From: Butyricimonas synergistica DSM 23225
GTDB taxonomy: Bacteria; Bacteroidota; Bacteroidia; Bacteroidales; Marinifilaceae
Length of the DNA stretch: 64,000 bases
Direction: 5' to 3'
Assembly: GCF_000379665.1 (NCBI RefSeq)
Contig: NZ_KB903359.1
Location: 1,579,340-1,643,339, forward strand
Shown here: piece after piece, positions 28,601 through 36,462 of the stretch
Numbering within the stretch: the stretch's first letter is position 1
How the letters are laid out: every line of letters starts with the position of its first letter
Notes under the pieces: model-generated
What the model was told of the DNA's origin: nothing
The model's database searches: none
The model's input: the letters and a program-made list of their open reading frames with translations, nothing else
Program-made: the position numbers and the translations under genes

Positions 28601-29392
28601 ACCCGGAATACGCCCTTCCAACATCTGGTCCACGGAACTAAAACCGGGTACCATAATATCGTCCATATTCAAAGAAGTTACCGCACTGGTTAACCGACGG
28701 CGGTCCACGTCACCATATCCCGTGCTCACCACGGTAACTTCATCCATAGCCACCATATCATCCTCCATCGTAATGGTCCACACGCCCTTTTTAGGACGGT
28801 CCATATATTTCATTGTTACAGACTTCATCCCCACGAAAGTAAAAAGCAACTCGGCTTTCGTGGTATCTGAAATCACGAGAGAGAACTCCCCATTCACATT
28901 CGTGACACTCCCGATCGTCGTTCCCTTCAACATCACGGTCACGCCGGGAAGAGGCAACTTATCCTTATCCACGACAAGCCCTTTCGCCACAACCGGCTTC
29001 TTGTCATCCTTCTTCTTCTCATCTATGAACAACTTCGGAGAAATCAACACTAGTTTATCCTCAATCCGGAACCCCAACTTCGTACCCGCTAAACACATCC
29101 GTACTACATCCTCCAATTCCTCATCTTTCACGTTCACGCTTATTTTTCCGGCTCTTTCACATTCATTATTGCTATAAACGAATTTGTAGTCCGTCAACCG
29201 CATAATTTCATCAAATACTTCTTTCAAGGCAACCTCTTTCATCTCCAAACTCAAGCGAACCTGTGCCGATGAATTAGCAAAGACCGAAGACAAAGACAAG
29301 CACAACAAAAGACTAAAAATTTTCATAACCCTAATCATTTTTTTTATGACATAAGATTCTCTCCCGATGTCATAATCTCGTTTTTTTTTCAT
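25700..29392 (-). CDS. SusC/RagA TonB-linked outer membrane transporter with STN domain
   Basis: About 1230 residues from the ATG at 29392; earlier in-frame start codons lie inside a hairpin-rich leader. After the signal (FSLLLCLSLSSVFANSSAQV) comes an STN domain (LSLEMKEVALKEVFDEIMRLTDYKF to LVLISPK), a carboxypeptidase-D-like domain (KGLVVDKDKLPLPGVTVMLKGTTIG), the TonB-box region DEVTVVSTGYG, the plug (LEGRIPGMIFMQNSG, VRIRGNSTVIG, IDVLKDAAATAIYGTRAANGV), and the barrel ending SLSLNVTF. The STN domain plus the upstream FecR/ECF pair means it also signals substrate presence to its own regulator. Confidence 0.95.
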   Translation of the reverse strand: MKKKRDYDIGRESYVIKKMIRVMKIFSLLLCLSLSSVFANSSAQVRLSLEMKEVALKEVFDEIMRLTDYKFVYSNNECERAGKISVNVKDEELEDVVRMCLAGTKLGFRIEDKLVLISPKLFIDEKKKDDKKPVVAKGLVVDKDKLPLPGVTVMLKGTTIGSVTNVNGEFSLVISDTTKAELLFTFVGMKSVTMKYMDRPKKGVWTITMEDDMVAMDEVTVVSTGYGDVDRRRLTSAVTSLNMDDIMVPGFSSVDQMLEGRIPGMIFMQNSGQVGAAPRVRIRGNSTVIGNQEPLWVVDGIVQSDPVNVDPAQLNDLDFVNLLGNAISGLNPEDIERIDVLKDAAATAIYGTRAANGVIVITTKKGKVGKPTVSYAFTGTFSRRPYYSDKTVNLMNSKERVEASRELFERQIGYNNVTNFVGYEKAYLDYQAGLIDFTEFNRLTDYYETLNTDWFDVLLQNSFSHKHTLSLSGGSENIRYYASVGYNDQRGVIRKEKNDQFTANMKLNGTYDKLQFQFNMNFNNSKKHYTPSVDGVSVTQYAYQTNRALPAYNPDGSRAFYQFSEVDLYSDILFNMENEMDKTYQEIEGNAVNLTGLVKYTFWNVLSVEGTASYSSSVTNQDEIYEEGSYYVEKLRNGGEAPKNECPVGGEWNNKITRQNSWLARLQLNYSQYLEDKHFLTASLGGELSSKKYNNVSMVQRGYYPDRGLSFGTLEDEDLIASSYWSQYSAYRKWLVKNVPTISQSKTNLGSLYFSASYTYNNLYTINFNTRMDISNQFGSRSREKLLPIWSVSGRWDIGRQFWAGNSNVNELALKLSYGHQGNMIDGQTSKMIINKGSTHSYLGGFQSTVNAFPNPDLKWETTASYNAELVFSLLENKISGSVGYFYKKTTDAFLTKTISMINGRSSYTVNEGSLENQGVEVTLSFMPFNQQLTASGKRGFVWRFDPQIGQVVNNLVNKAINNQNNILRDDVTYEDFLNGNVEVAGEPLETFFSYRFKKLSSVDGSPIYYGMEEENADELHAKYNSMNNEDVILAVMEPSGTRIPVLQGGFSNYFGYRQFGLSFNFTYSLGNKIRMLKLCEDFNIRPYPQKNMRKEFVNRWRRPGDEEKTNIPGLVASNSFNSPWWKNQWDATYEFAGNNVYAMYDYSNIRVVKGDYLKLQSLSLRYNVEDKICKKLGLKSAYINLSGTNLFTWQSKKAKGMDVTSQSGSSSVINLSVRPTYSLSLNVTF

Positions 29393-29426
29393 AGATTTGC
29401 AATAAATATTATAGTTACTAAATAAT

Positions 29427-29445
29427 GTCATACTAGCAATATGAC
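29427..29445 (-). other. Leader hairpin 2 of susC (loop TTGCTAG)
   Basis: GTCATA/TATGAC stem around the 7-nt loop TTGCTAG (minus strand), 35 nt upstream of the chosen susC start. It shares its exact loop with the hairpin 17 nt upstream. Confidence 0.6.
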
Positions 29446-29461
29446 GTTACTTGACACCACG

Positions 29462-29484
29462 GGGAAATGCTAGCAACATTTCCC
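29462..29484 (-). other. Leader hairpin 1 of susC (loop TTGCTAG)
   Basis: GGGAAATG/CATTTCCC, an 8-bp perfect stem around the 7-nt loop TTGCTAG (minus strand), 15 nt after the fecR stop. The stems of the two hairpins differ while the loops are identical. Confidence 0.65.
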
Positions 29485-29498
29485 TGTTGTTTTTTATA

Positions 29499-30692
29499 TC
29501 ACTCTTTCTTCACACTCAAAACATTTTCATTTAACTCGAATTTCACGTCGGTTGTCATTTCCAACAAATCCAATATCTTTTTGATATGTTCGTATCTTGG
29601 CAAATCCGCCGTGAAACGAACCTCCTTCAACGAAGGATTCTCAATGCAAATTTCAACATCATACCAACGTTGCAATATTTTCAACACCCCCTCTAACGGC
29701 TCATTATCAAACACCAACCGCTGCTTTGTCCATGCCGTGTAAGAAGCCGTATTCACCTCCCTCACCCGGAAATCATTTCCCTCCCATACAGCTTGTTCTC
29801 CCGGCATAAGTCGCACCTTTCGCTGTTCGTTCGCCACTTCTACAGCACCTTCAACCAACGTGGTCTGCTGCGCCTCTCCCCGGTATGACTTCACATTAAA
29901 GGATGTTCCCAACACCCGGACTTCCGCCCCCCTCGATCTCACGACAAACGGATGCCCGCTATCTTTAGCCACCTCAAAATAAGCCTCTCCCTCGAGTTCC
30001 ACCCAACGCTCCCTGCCAGTAAACCGGTCCGGATATTGTATTTTCGAATTAGCATTTAACGTAATCTTCGTTCCGTCAGACAAACACAGCGTGTATTCTC
30101 CTCCCCGCGGAATTTGCAACGTGTGAATCTTAGCCTTTTTTTCCTCCACACCGGAATAGATCAACCGCTCCCCGTCATTCACGAAACTCTCTCCCGTCAC
30201 GCCTCGTGTCAATGAATCCCGTTCCCGTCCCAGAAAAATCGTCTCTCCTGATTCCAACACCAGTATAGCCCGTGAACTCCCCGGGGCGATATCCTCCTGC
30301 AACACGGTATGCACCACCGAAGTTTTTTCCCCACGTTCCGAAAACACATTCCAAGCGATGATTCCCACCCCGAACAAAATAATTACAGATGCCGCATAAC
30401 TCCACCTCACAAGTAATCTCCGGCGCCGGACACGGATCCTACCTTCCACTTTTTGCCATCCTTCCCGGGAATCATATCGCCGAAATTCTTCCACCCCCTC
30501 CTGAACATAGCTCTCGTCATTCAATTGCTCGAATAAAACCCTGTTCTTTTCATCCTCACCCAACCAATTCTCCAGTATCTCCCGTTGGCTTGGATCTCCT
30601 TCCCCGGTAAAATATTCTAACAACGAACGCACAATCTTGCTCCGATTCCGTTCTGCCAATTTATTCTTCATCATTCTCATCGTTTCCTTCAT
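29499..30692 (-). CDS. FecR-family anti-sigma factor
   Basis: 397 residues from the ATG at 30692 (the frame upstream starts with TTG). N-terminal cytoplasmic part binds the ECF sigma (EYFTGEGDPSQREILENWLGEDEKNRVLFEQL); one transmembrane helix SYAASVIILFGVGIIAWNVF near residue 105; then the periplasmic FecR domain (IPRGGEYTLCLSDGTKITLNANSKIQYPDRF, LEGEAYFEVAKDSGHPFVVRS, VRVLGTSFNVKSY) and the C-terminal DUF4974 region (RLVFDNEPLEGVLKILQRWYDVEI). Relays a signal from the SusC STN domain to the sigma factor about 100 nt upstream. Confidence 0.94.
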   Translation of the reverse strand: MKETMRMMKNKLAERNRSKIVRSLLEYFTGEGDPSQREILENWLGEDEKNRVLFEQLNDESYVQEGVEEFRRYDSREGWQKVEGRIRVRRRRLLVRWSYAASVIILFGVGIIAWNVFSERGEKTSVVHTVLQEDIAPGSSRAILVLESGETIFLGRERDSLTRGVTGESFVNDGERLIYSGVEEKKAKIHTLQIPRGGEYTLCLSDGTKITLNANSKIQYPDRFTGRERWVELEGEAYFEVAKDSGHPFVVRSRGAEVRVLGTSFNVKSYRGEAQQTTLVEGAVEVANEQRKVRLMPGEQAVWEGNDFRVREVNTASYTAWTKQRLVFDNEPLEGVLKILQRWYDVEICIENPSLKEVRFTADLPRYEHIKKILDLLEMTTDVKFELNENVLSVKKE

Positions 30693-30792
30693 TTTACAAA
30701 TCAATCAACCGTAATGAAAATACACGATTTTAATCTCTTCATGTACTAAAACAGATAAACTTGAAAAAGGATGACAAGAATTAGAAAAAAAA

Positions 30793-31332
30793 TTAGAAAA
30801 AAATAAGTGACGACAGTAAATAAAGGTGTTGCAAGCGCTCTTTCAGGTATTTCTTTGCCCGTTGTCGTTGGGTTTTCACGGTCGACTCCGCCACCCCCAG
30901 CCGCTCGCAAATCGTCTTTATGTCCAAAAATTCAATATAACTCATTTTAAAAATACGCCTGCATTCCTCGGGCAACTCCTCTATAGCGACAAAAATTTCC
31001 TCAAATACATCCGCCTCCACCTCGAAACGAAATACATCTTCCGCCTCCTCAACCGACAATCCCAATTGCTTCCCGACGTTTTCCCTCACACGCAATTTAT
31101 CCAAATAATTCAACGCCCCGTTTTGAACGCAACTATACAAAAAAGATTTTAACGCCACCCGATTCTCGAAACGCCCTTTAGATTCCCAAAAACGGACAAA
31201 CACTTCTTGCACGATATCCTTAGCCATATCCTCATCTTGCACGAACTTGTTCGCGAAATAACATAACGATGCATAATATTCATGAAATATTTTCTCAAAT
31301 ACCTCCGGTCGTTTTACATCTAGCATTTCCAT
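30793..31332 (-). CDS. ECF-type RNA polymerase sigma factor
   Basis: 179 residues, Bacteroidales sigma-70 family 1. Region 2: FEKIFHEYYASLCYFANKFVQDEDMAKDIVQEVFVRFWE. Region 4: IEELPEECRRIFKMSYIEFLDIKTICERLGVAESTVKTQRQRAKKYLKERL with the helix-turn-helix. It directs RNA polymerase to the SusCD operon when released by the adjacent FecR. A -7-like box (TATATTTG, minus strand 31380-31387) precedes it. Confidence 0.95.
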   Translation of the reverse strand: MEMLDVKRPEVFEKIFHEYYASLCYFANKFVQDEDMAKDIVQEVFVRFWESKGRFENRVALKSFLYSCVQNGALNYLDKLRVRENVGKQLGLSVEEAEDVFRFEVEADVFEEIFVAIEELPEECRRIFKMSYIEFLDIKTICERLGVAESTVKTQRQRAKKYLKERLQHLYLLSSLIFF

Positions 31333-31379
31333 CGTCTATTCTATAGATTATCAGACAAAGCACATACAAGTTTCCGTGT

Positions 31380-31387
31380 CAAATATA
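31380..31387 (-). promoter_or_regulatory. -7 box of the ECF sigma gene
   Basis: Minus-strand TATATTTG, an exact TAnnTTTG match, 47 nt upstream of the sigma ATG. No convincing -33 box. Confidence 0.45.
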
Positions 31388-31574
31388 GCATTTTTTCTAA
31401 AAAATACCCTTTTGATATCGGCAAAAAACAAATTCAAAAACTTTAAGACCTATTTAAAAGAGCCAAGTCCCCGTGCAGATAGCACGTGCCCCCGTTCGTT
31501 TTTAAAGTACCGTTAGCGAGTAAAACCGCAAATAATGATGAATTCCTATCCATAACCTATATAACTTTAGAATG

Positions 31575-31729
31575 AATTCCGTATGAATTCCGCTATAATA
31601 GCGTTTAAAGTATTTTAATTATGCAATGATAACCCTTTATGAACGCTATTATATATAGGGTTCGTATAGCGTTCCTATAGGGTTCATATAGCGTTCATAA
31701 CGGGAATGATGTGGAATTAATACGGAATT
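31575..31729. repeat. Nested inverted repeats enclosing four 11-bp tandem repeats
   Basis: Outer arms 31575-31591 and 31713-31729 pair at 16 of 17 positions; inner arms 31633-31649 and 31688-31704 also pair at 16 of 17. Inside lie four 11-bp direct repeats (31654-31697) of the form TATAG(G/C)GTTCn, alternating GGG and GCG. A 13-nt palindrome CGCTATAATAGCG is at 31591-31603. This occupies the 548-bp gap between the divergent ECF sigma gene and the hypothetical gene; no coding region is visible in it. Confidence 0.8.
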
Positions 31730-31868
31730 GAAAGCGGATTTATATATGTAATTATCTAGTATTGGCATGGTTTAGAGGCTTATTTAAAACGTATAACCGC
31801 ATCTAACAAGGTATACATATTGCCGATAAAAACTTTTCTTTTTTAATCCGTATAATCAATAAATACCT

Positions 31869-31876
31869 TATTTTTG
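31869..31876 (+). promoter_or_regulatory. -7 box immediately before the hypothetical gene
   Basis: TATTTTTG matches TAnnTTTG only 4 nt before the ATG at 31881, which would place the transcription start at or next to the start codon. Confidence 0.4.
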
Positions 31877-31880
31877 TCAT

Positions 31881-32669
31881 ATGAAAGCAGAAGATAAAGA
31901 AAACCAAGACGAGCAGAAATGGAGTAACGTGAACGAGTTTTTAGCAAAAAACGCTTCACAGCTCAACATTATGGAAGAAGAAATTGACGTGGAAGTACAA
32001 CACCACTTCATGGCGCTTCTTGAATTTTTGATGAAAGACAAGATAAAATTCAAAATATTGACAGAGGAGGCTCCTCTATTGGCAGATCAATTATATGAAG
32101 ATTCCACCAGCGAGGACAAAAAAAGGAAACTACTGGCAGTATTAGCCACAATTAACGATATTGCCATATATCGTAAAATAGAGGCATTCCAGAAAGAAGA
32201 TACCCCGTTGAAAAAGTGGGCTACCGTGGCATTGCAACAATCGCGCATGCTAATACAATCCTCTTTGCTGGACGAGTCCACGGTATTTGTGTCTACCGGT
32301 TTAGGAGGTCATGGTACTTTGTTACGTTACTTTTGCGTTTACATTTCCAATGACGGAATAGTCATGCAACCATTCCAATGGGATATCGTCAAAAAGGAAA
32401 CAGAATTGGAAATCACGAAAGCCAAAGGAGAAGTAGAGAGTTGTGAGCATTTCGAGAAATACATCACGTTTACACTCTTGTTGCCCATTGATGCCGAATT
32501 GAAAGATATATTCGAGACGATTATCAATGAATGTAATACCTATGGTAATTTCTTAAAAGAAAATATGATCATCACGAATGTGAAGAAACTCAACATCGAA
32601 GAGATTGAAGACATCGTGAATTCAAAATCCTCCAAGAACCGGAAAATCAATCCAACATCAGACTTATAA
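31881..32669 (+). CDS. Conserved hypothetical cytoplasmic protein
   Basis: 262 residues, no signal peptide or membrane segment, acidic N-terminus (KAEDKENQDEQKWSNVNEFL). A helical first half is followed by FVSTGLGGHGTLLRYFCVYISNDGIVMQPFQWD, a segment I have an impression of seeing in Bacteroidales hypotheticals, and a beta-rich part IEITKAKGEVESCEHFEKYITFTLLLPI. The C-terminus is polar. I assign no function. Its last 23 bases overlap the end of the convergent GNAT gene. The start codon sits 4 nt after a -7-like box, suggesting a leaderless transcript. Confidence 0.75.
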   Translation: MKAEDKENQDEQKWSNVNEFLAKNASQLNIMEEEIDVEVQHHFMALLEFLMKDKIKFKILTEEAPLLADQLYEDSTSEDKKRKLLAVLATINDIAIYRKIEAFQKEDTPLKKWATVALQQSRMLIQSSLLDESTVFVSTGLGGHGTLLRYFCVYISNDGIVMQPFQWDIVKKETELEITKAKGEVESCEHFEKYITFTLLLPIDAELKDIFETIINECNTYGNFLKENMIITNVKKLNIEEIEDIVNSKSSKNRKINPTSDL

Positions 32670-33705
32670 AAGGATGGAAGGACTTGAAATAAGAAGCTAA
32701 CCCGGGGAAACGTTGCGGATAATAACCGAACACCAACTGGGTTAACTCTTGCACGGTAAGTTCCACGGCAAATTCTTCCGAGTTTCTCCGGGTACAACCG
32801 CCTTCCCCGACAATGTATATCCCCGTGTTTTCCGGGATCTGTTCATCCGTCACTTTCAGTACAAAATGCTGCTCGGGATAACGAACAGCATACAACTGCA
32901 ACACTTGCTCCACGTCCAATATTCTCGCCATTCCCCGATGCTCGTCGTTCTTACCCGTCGGCAAGGATCGACATTGTATTTCCGCCGCATCCAAGTGCAT
33001 CATCACTCCTGATAACAATGCCTGTTTCACGTCCTCGGTATCGAACAACCAATCCTTTACCAACACGTGATTGCCTCTAGGTTCGGCAAATGCCATACCT
33101 ATAATATGATCCTCCCCGGCATACACCACGATCAAGACACCCCCGCTAATCCGCAAATCTTCCATGATCGTATCAAAATCTTCTCGGTCATGCTGAACAC
33201 AGTAGGGACGCCGAAGCATAGCACGCTCGAAATACCGGAACAAATCGTCCGTCAGCAAAGCCTCGTCCCGTACCGCCTCCACCCGGAAATGTCCCGGAAC
33301 AGGACGATCCAAAACAGTATATTGTTCCGGCGAGAAATCAAAAACTGTGGCGTATCCCATCTTCCAGTAATAACCGTACAACCGATCGTTCGCCGGGATC
33401 AACGTGCTCAACGGAATGCCTCGTTTCCTCATCACGCCGAAAGCCTCCTGCAACAATTTCGTCATGACCCCTTGCGCCCGAGCTAACGGATGAGTACAGG
33501 CTCCCGAAATATATCCCGCCTGCACCAAAGTTCCGGCAAAGGTAATCGGATAGAGCGGCATTTGTAACGCCGCAATGACATCGCCCTGCTTATCCCAGTA
33601 GACCAAAGTATTCTCCTCCTTGTACTTCTTGCTAAAGTAAAAGCGAATAAACTCCTCCGTATCCTCAAAACAGAGCCGCCACAAATCCATTACCTCCTGT
33701 TTCAT
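32647..33705 (-). CDS. GNAT-family N-acetyltransferase (Eis-like)
   Basis: About 352 residues from the ATG at 33705 (an upstream TTG extends the frame). N-terminal GNAT fold with the acetyl-CoA loop THPLARAQGVMTKLLQEAF and ALIPANDRLYGYYWKMGYATVFDF, typical of the Eis subgroup that carries a second GNAT-like and a sterol-carrier-like domain; the C-terminal FAVELTVQELTQLVFGYYP fits the latter. Substrate unknown. It follows the DUF2156 gene by 7 nt, so the two form an operon. The C-terminal codons overlap the convergent hypothetical gene. Confidence 0.85.
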   Translation of the reverse strand: MKQEVMDLWRLCFEDTEEFIRFYFSKKYKEENTLVYWDKQGDVIAALQMPLYPITFAGTLVQAGYISGACTHPLARAQGVMTKLLQEAFGVMRKRGIPLSTLIPANDRLYGYYWKMGYATVFDFSPEQYTVLDRPVPGHFRVEAVRDEALLTDDLFRYFERAMLRRPYCVQHDREDFDTIMEDLRISGGVLIVVYAGEDHIIGMAFAEPRGNHVLVKDWLFDTEDVKQALLSGVMMHLDAAEIQCRSLPTGKNDEHRGMARILDVEQVLQLYAVRYPEQHFVLKVTDEQIPENTGIYIVGEGGCTRRNSEEFAVELTVQELTQLVFGYYPQRFPGLASYFKSFHPFISLMLD

Positions 33706-33712
33706 ATCATTT

Positions 33713-34609
33713 TCAATTTTCAATTAACTGGGCATAACCTTTCTCCAACAAAATCACGGGACGATAGGATAGCTTTGCCTTACGCAACCCCACCAGCCCC
33801 AAGTCTTCCTCCCGGTTCAGATAAATATATTGCTCCGGCACATGCAAGGCAAATTCCTGATTCAATATATTATAGGCTCCATCGATATGATTATCCGCCT
33901 TTTCAATATGAACGGCAAACGTATCGCGATTCACGGGAGCACCATAAGTAAAACCGACAATCTCGTCATCCACCCAAAGCGCACCTCCCGTCAACTCCAA
34001 CTCTTCAAAGTGATGTAATGCCGAATTCAAGGCTTTACGCTCGTTGATCAGGCTCTCCTCCTCGTCACAGCCGTGCTGTTCACACCACTTCTCCTCCAAT
34101 TCCAGACAATGCGGAATCATATCCACAGTCAGCGGGGTGTAACGATAATCATATGTCCGCTTGAACTTGTTGACATGATTCCGCTTGGCTTGGAAATTTT
34201 TCCCCTTCAATGCCGCTAATTCTTCCCGCAAATAAATATAGTCAAAATAATCCCGATCCAGACGGTAGTCAAAACGCCCGGGAAATTCCCGGTTGAACCA
34301 TTCCTCCATCTCCGGGAACACACCATGAATCCGTAGGACGTGTCCTTCCTCCCGAGCCTGTTCTTTTAACAAATGGATAATACCTTTCACGTCCCCCGTC
34401 CCAACGGGCATCGTGTACACGACACTCTCCTCGTCCAACGTGAAACGCACGATCAAGCAGTTATCCACCACGGCGTAACAACTGTTCGTCAGGAACTGCC
34501 ACGTGTATAAATTCACGAACGATAGGTTGCAATCCCGGTTGCCACAAGCTAAAAAATACGATGTTATTAATTCTTTGTCTTCAATTCTGATCGGTTTAAA
34601 ATCTATCAT
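33713..34609 (-). CDS. DUF2156 (phosphatidylglycerol lysyltransferase C-domain-like) protein
   Basis: 298 residues, soluble. FKPIRIEDKELITSYFLACGNRDCNLSFVNLYTWQ at the N-terminus, KGKNFQAKRNHVNKFKRTYDYRYTPL in the middle and GGALWVDDEIVGFTYGAPVNRDTFAVHIEKADNHIDGAYNILNQEFA toward the end are the DUF2156 signatures. The fold is a double GNAT, as in MprF and Fem transferases, so transfer of an acyl or aminoacyl group is the family expectation. Its partner is the GNAT gene 7 nt downstream; the pair is common in Bacteroidales. No membrane segments, so it is not a full MprF. Confidence 0.85.
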   Translation of the reverse strand: MIDFKPIRIEDKELITSYFLACGNRDCNLSFVNLYTWQFLTNSCYAVVDNCLIVRFTLDEESVVYTMPVGTGDVKGIIHLLKEQAREEGHVLRIHGVFPEMEEWFNREFPGRFDYRLDRDYFDYIYLREELAALKGKNFQAKRNHVNKFKRTYDYRYTPLTVDMIPHCLELEEKWCEQHGCDEEESLINERKALNSALHHFEELELTGGALWVDDEIVGFTYGAPVNRDTFAVHIEKADNHIDGAYNILNQEFALHVPEQYIYLNREEDLGLVGLRKAKLSYRPVILLEKGYAQLIEN

Positions 34610-34649
34610 ATATTATATTATTTATAATACAAAGATACTATCTTTCGTC

Positions 34650-36389
34650 TTACAGCACTTCTTTCATGTGCCTGAAATTAGAAGCAATCGTATCCAATAT
34701 TTCTTTCGTCCGCCCGTTGATCATCAACTTGTACATAGACTGCGCGAATCCCAGCATCTGGCTCCATTCCACCTTGGGCGGCATGGCAAGGGCATTCGGA
34801 TCGGTCATCACGTTCACCAGCACCGGACCGTCAATCTTCATCGCCGTTTCCAACGCAGACTCCACCTTATCGGGATCGGTCACCGTGATTCCTTCCATTC
34901 CCATAGCTTTTGCCACAAGAGCGAAATCAGGATTCTCCATATCCGTCTGCCAATCCGGCAAACCGGCTACTTCCATTTCCAATTTCACCATTCCCAAAGA
35001 ACGGTTATTGAATACCACGATCTTCACGGGTAATTTATATTGCACGATCGTGGAAAGATCTCCCAGCAACATAGACAAACCTCCATCCCCGCATAACGAC
35101 CATACCTGTCTGTCCGGAAATGCCAACGAGGCGCCAATTGCCTGCGGAATGGCATTTGCCATAGAACCGTGGTTAAAGGAACCTAACATTTTCCGTTGTC
35201 CCGTACCATGCAAATAGCGGGCTCCCCACACGCAAGTCATTCCGGTATCCACCGTGAAAATAGCATCCTTCGATGCCAACTTATCCACAACAGACATGAC
35301 GTACTCCGGATGAATCTTATTCTCCTCACCCCGAGCCTCCACGTAAGCATTCAGATTTTCTTTTACCCGCTCGTACCCTTTCAATTGTTTTTCCAGGAAG
35401 TCCTTCTCTTCTTTTTGTCTGATCCGAGGGAGCAATGCCTGCAAGGTAGCCTTCACGTCGCCACAAAGTCCCATATCGACTTTTGCCCGCCGTCCCAAAC
35501 GTTCCGGCTTTATATCAATCTGTACAATCGTATTATTCTCCGGCATAAAAGGAGCATAAGGAAAATCCGTTCCCAGCATCACCAGCACTTCTGCCTCATG
35601 CATACTGTCGTAACCGGAAGGCATTCCCAACAATCCGGTCATCCCCACTTCGTTCGGATTATCGTATTGTATCTCCATTTTGCTCTTGAAAGAATAAGCC
35701 ACGGGGGCGTTCAATCGTCGCGATAACTCTACCACCTCGGCATGGGCGTCTTTCGCTCCTATACCGCAAAACAAGGTGATTTTCGTCTTGCCATTCAACA
35801 AAGCTGCCAGCTTTTCCAATTCTTCATCGGAAGGACGAATGGACGGGGTGGTCACAAAAGCTTGCCTGGAAGTATAAATCTCCGCCGCATCTTTTGCCGT
35901 TACATCTCCCGGCACTCCAATGACTCCAACACCATGTCGGCACAAAGCCGCCTGCATAGCCGCCTGTAACATACGAGGCAATTGGGCTGGCGTAGCCGCT
36001 ACTTGATTATAATAACTGCAATCATCGAACAGCTTCATCGTGTCGGTCTCCTGAAAATAACGGGTCCCGAATTCCCCCGTCGCCATGGTAGACGCAAGAG
36101 CCAACACGGAAGCCCCGGAACGGTGGGCATCGTACAAACCGTTAATCAAATGCACGTGTCCCGGACCACTACTTCCCGCACAACAAGCCAATTGCCCGTT
36201 AAGTTGAGCTTCCGCTCCCGCCGCATATGCCCCGACTTCCTCGTGACGAACGTGTATCCATTGAATTTTACCATTGCGCCGAACGGCATCATTAATCTCG
36301 TTCAAACTATCGCCTGTCACGGCGTAGATTCGTTTTATACCGGCTTCCACCAGCATATCTACTAATTGTTCTGCTACTTTTTTCGCCAT
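34650..36389 (-). CDS. poxB: Pyruvate oxidase/dehydrogenase, PoxB-type (thiamine diphosphate and FAD)
   Basis: 579 residues, close to E. coli PoxB (572). Decarboxylates pyruvate to acetate and passes electrons to quinone at the membrane. The N-terminal Pyr domain has VTGDSLNEINDAVRR and the catalytic Glu in WIHVRHEEVGAYAAGAEAQL; the central FAD/DHS-like domain has LFCGIGAKDAHAEVVELSRRL; the PP domain has the TPP motif GDGGLSMLLGDLSTIVQYKLPVKIVVFNN. The C-terminal amphipathic helix SQMLGFAQSMYKLMINGRTKEILDTIASNF may be the lipid-binding peptide. Acetolactate synthase is the main alternative, but the sequence follows PoxB throughout. Confidence 0.9.
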   Translation of the reverse strand: MAKKVAEQLVDMLVEAGIKRIYAVTGDSLNEINDAVRRNGKIQWIHVRHEEVGAYAAGAEAQLNGQLACCAGSSGPGHVHLINGLYDAHRSGASVLALASTMATGEFGTRYFQETDTMKLFDDCSYYNQVAATPAQLPRMLQAAMQAALCRHGVGVIGVPGDVTAKDAAEIYTSRQAFVTTPSIRPSDEELEKLAALLNGKTKITLFCGIGAKDAHAEVVELSRRLNAPVAYSFKSKMEIQYDNPNEVGMTGLLGMPSGYDSMHEAEVLVMLGTDFPYAPFMPENNTIVQIDIKPERLGRRAKVDMGLCGDVKATLQALLPRIRQKEEKDFLEKQLKGYERVKENLNAYVEARGEENKIHPEYVMSVVDKLASKDAIFTVDTGMTCVWGARYLHGTGQRKMLGSFNHGSMANAIPQAIGASLAFPDRQVWSLCGDGGLSMLLGDLSTIVQYKLPVKIVVFNNRSLGMVKLEMEVAGLPDWQTDMENPDFALVAKAMGMEGITVTDPDKVESALETAMKIDGPVLVNVMTDPNALAMPPKVEWSQMLGFAQSMYKLMINGRTKEILDTIASNFRHMKEVL

Positions 36390-36391
36390 AC

Positions 36392-36433
36392 CCTGTAGTT
36401 TTAATTATGTGCTAATTTCTACAGGTAAACGTA
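36392..36433 (-). promoter_or_regulatory. poxB leader dyad and candidate -7 box
   Basis: CCTGTAG (36392-36398) and CTACAGG (36419-36425) are exact inverse complements 20 nt apart just upstream of the poxB ATG. A near-consensus -7 box, minus-strand TACGTTTA (36426-36433), abuts the dyad. It may form a leader stem or an operator. Confidence 0.35.
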
Positions 36434-36462
36434 AAATGAGTTCATAAAGTTTACTTATTTTA

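Noticed and set aside
31654-31697. Possible CRISPR-like array
   Set aside because: Units are 11 bp with no spacers and no cas genes; this is a tandem repeat inside dyads.
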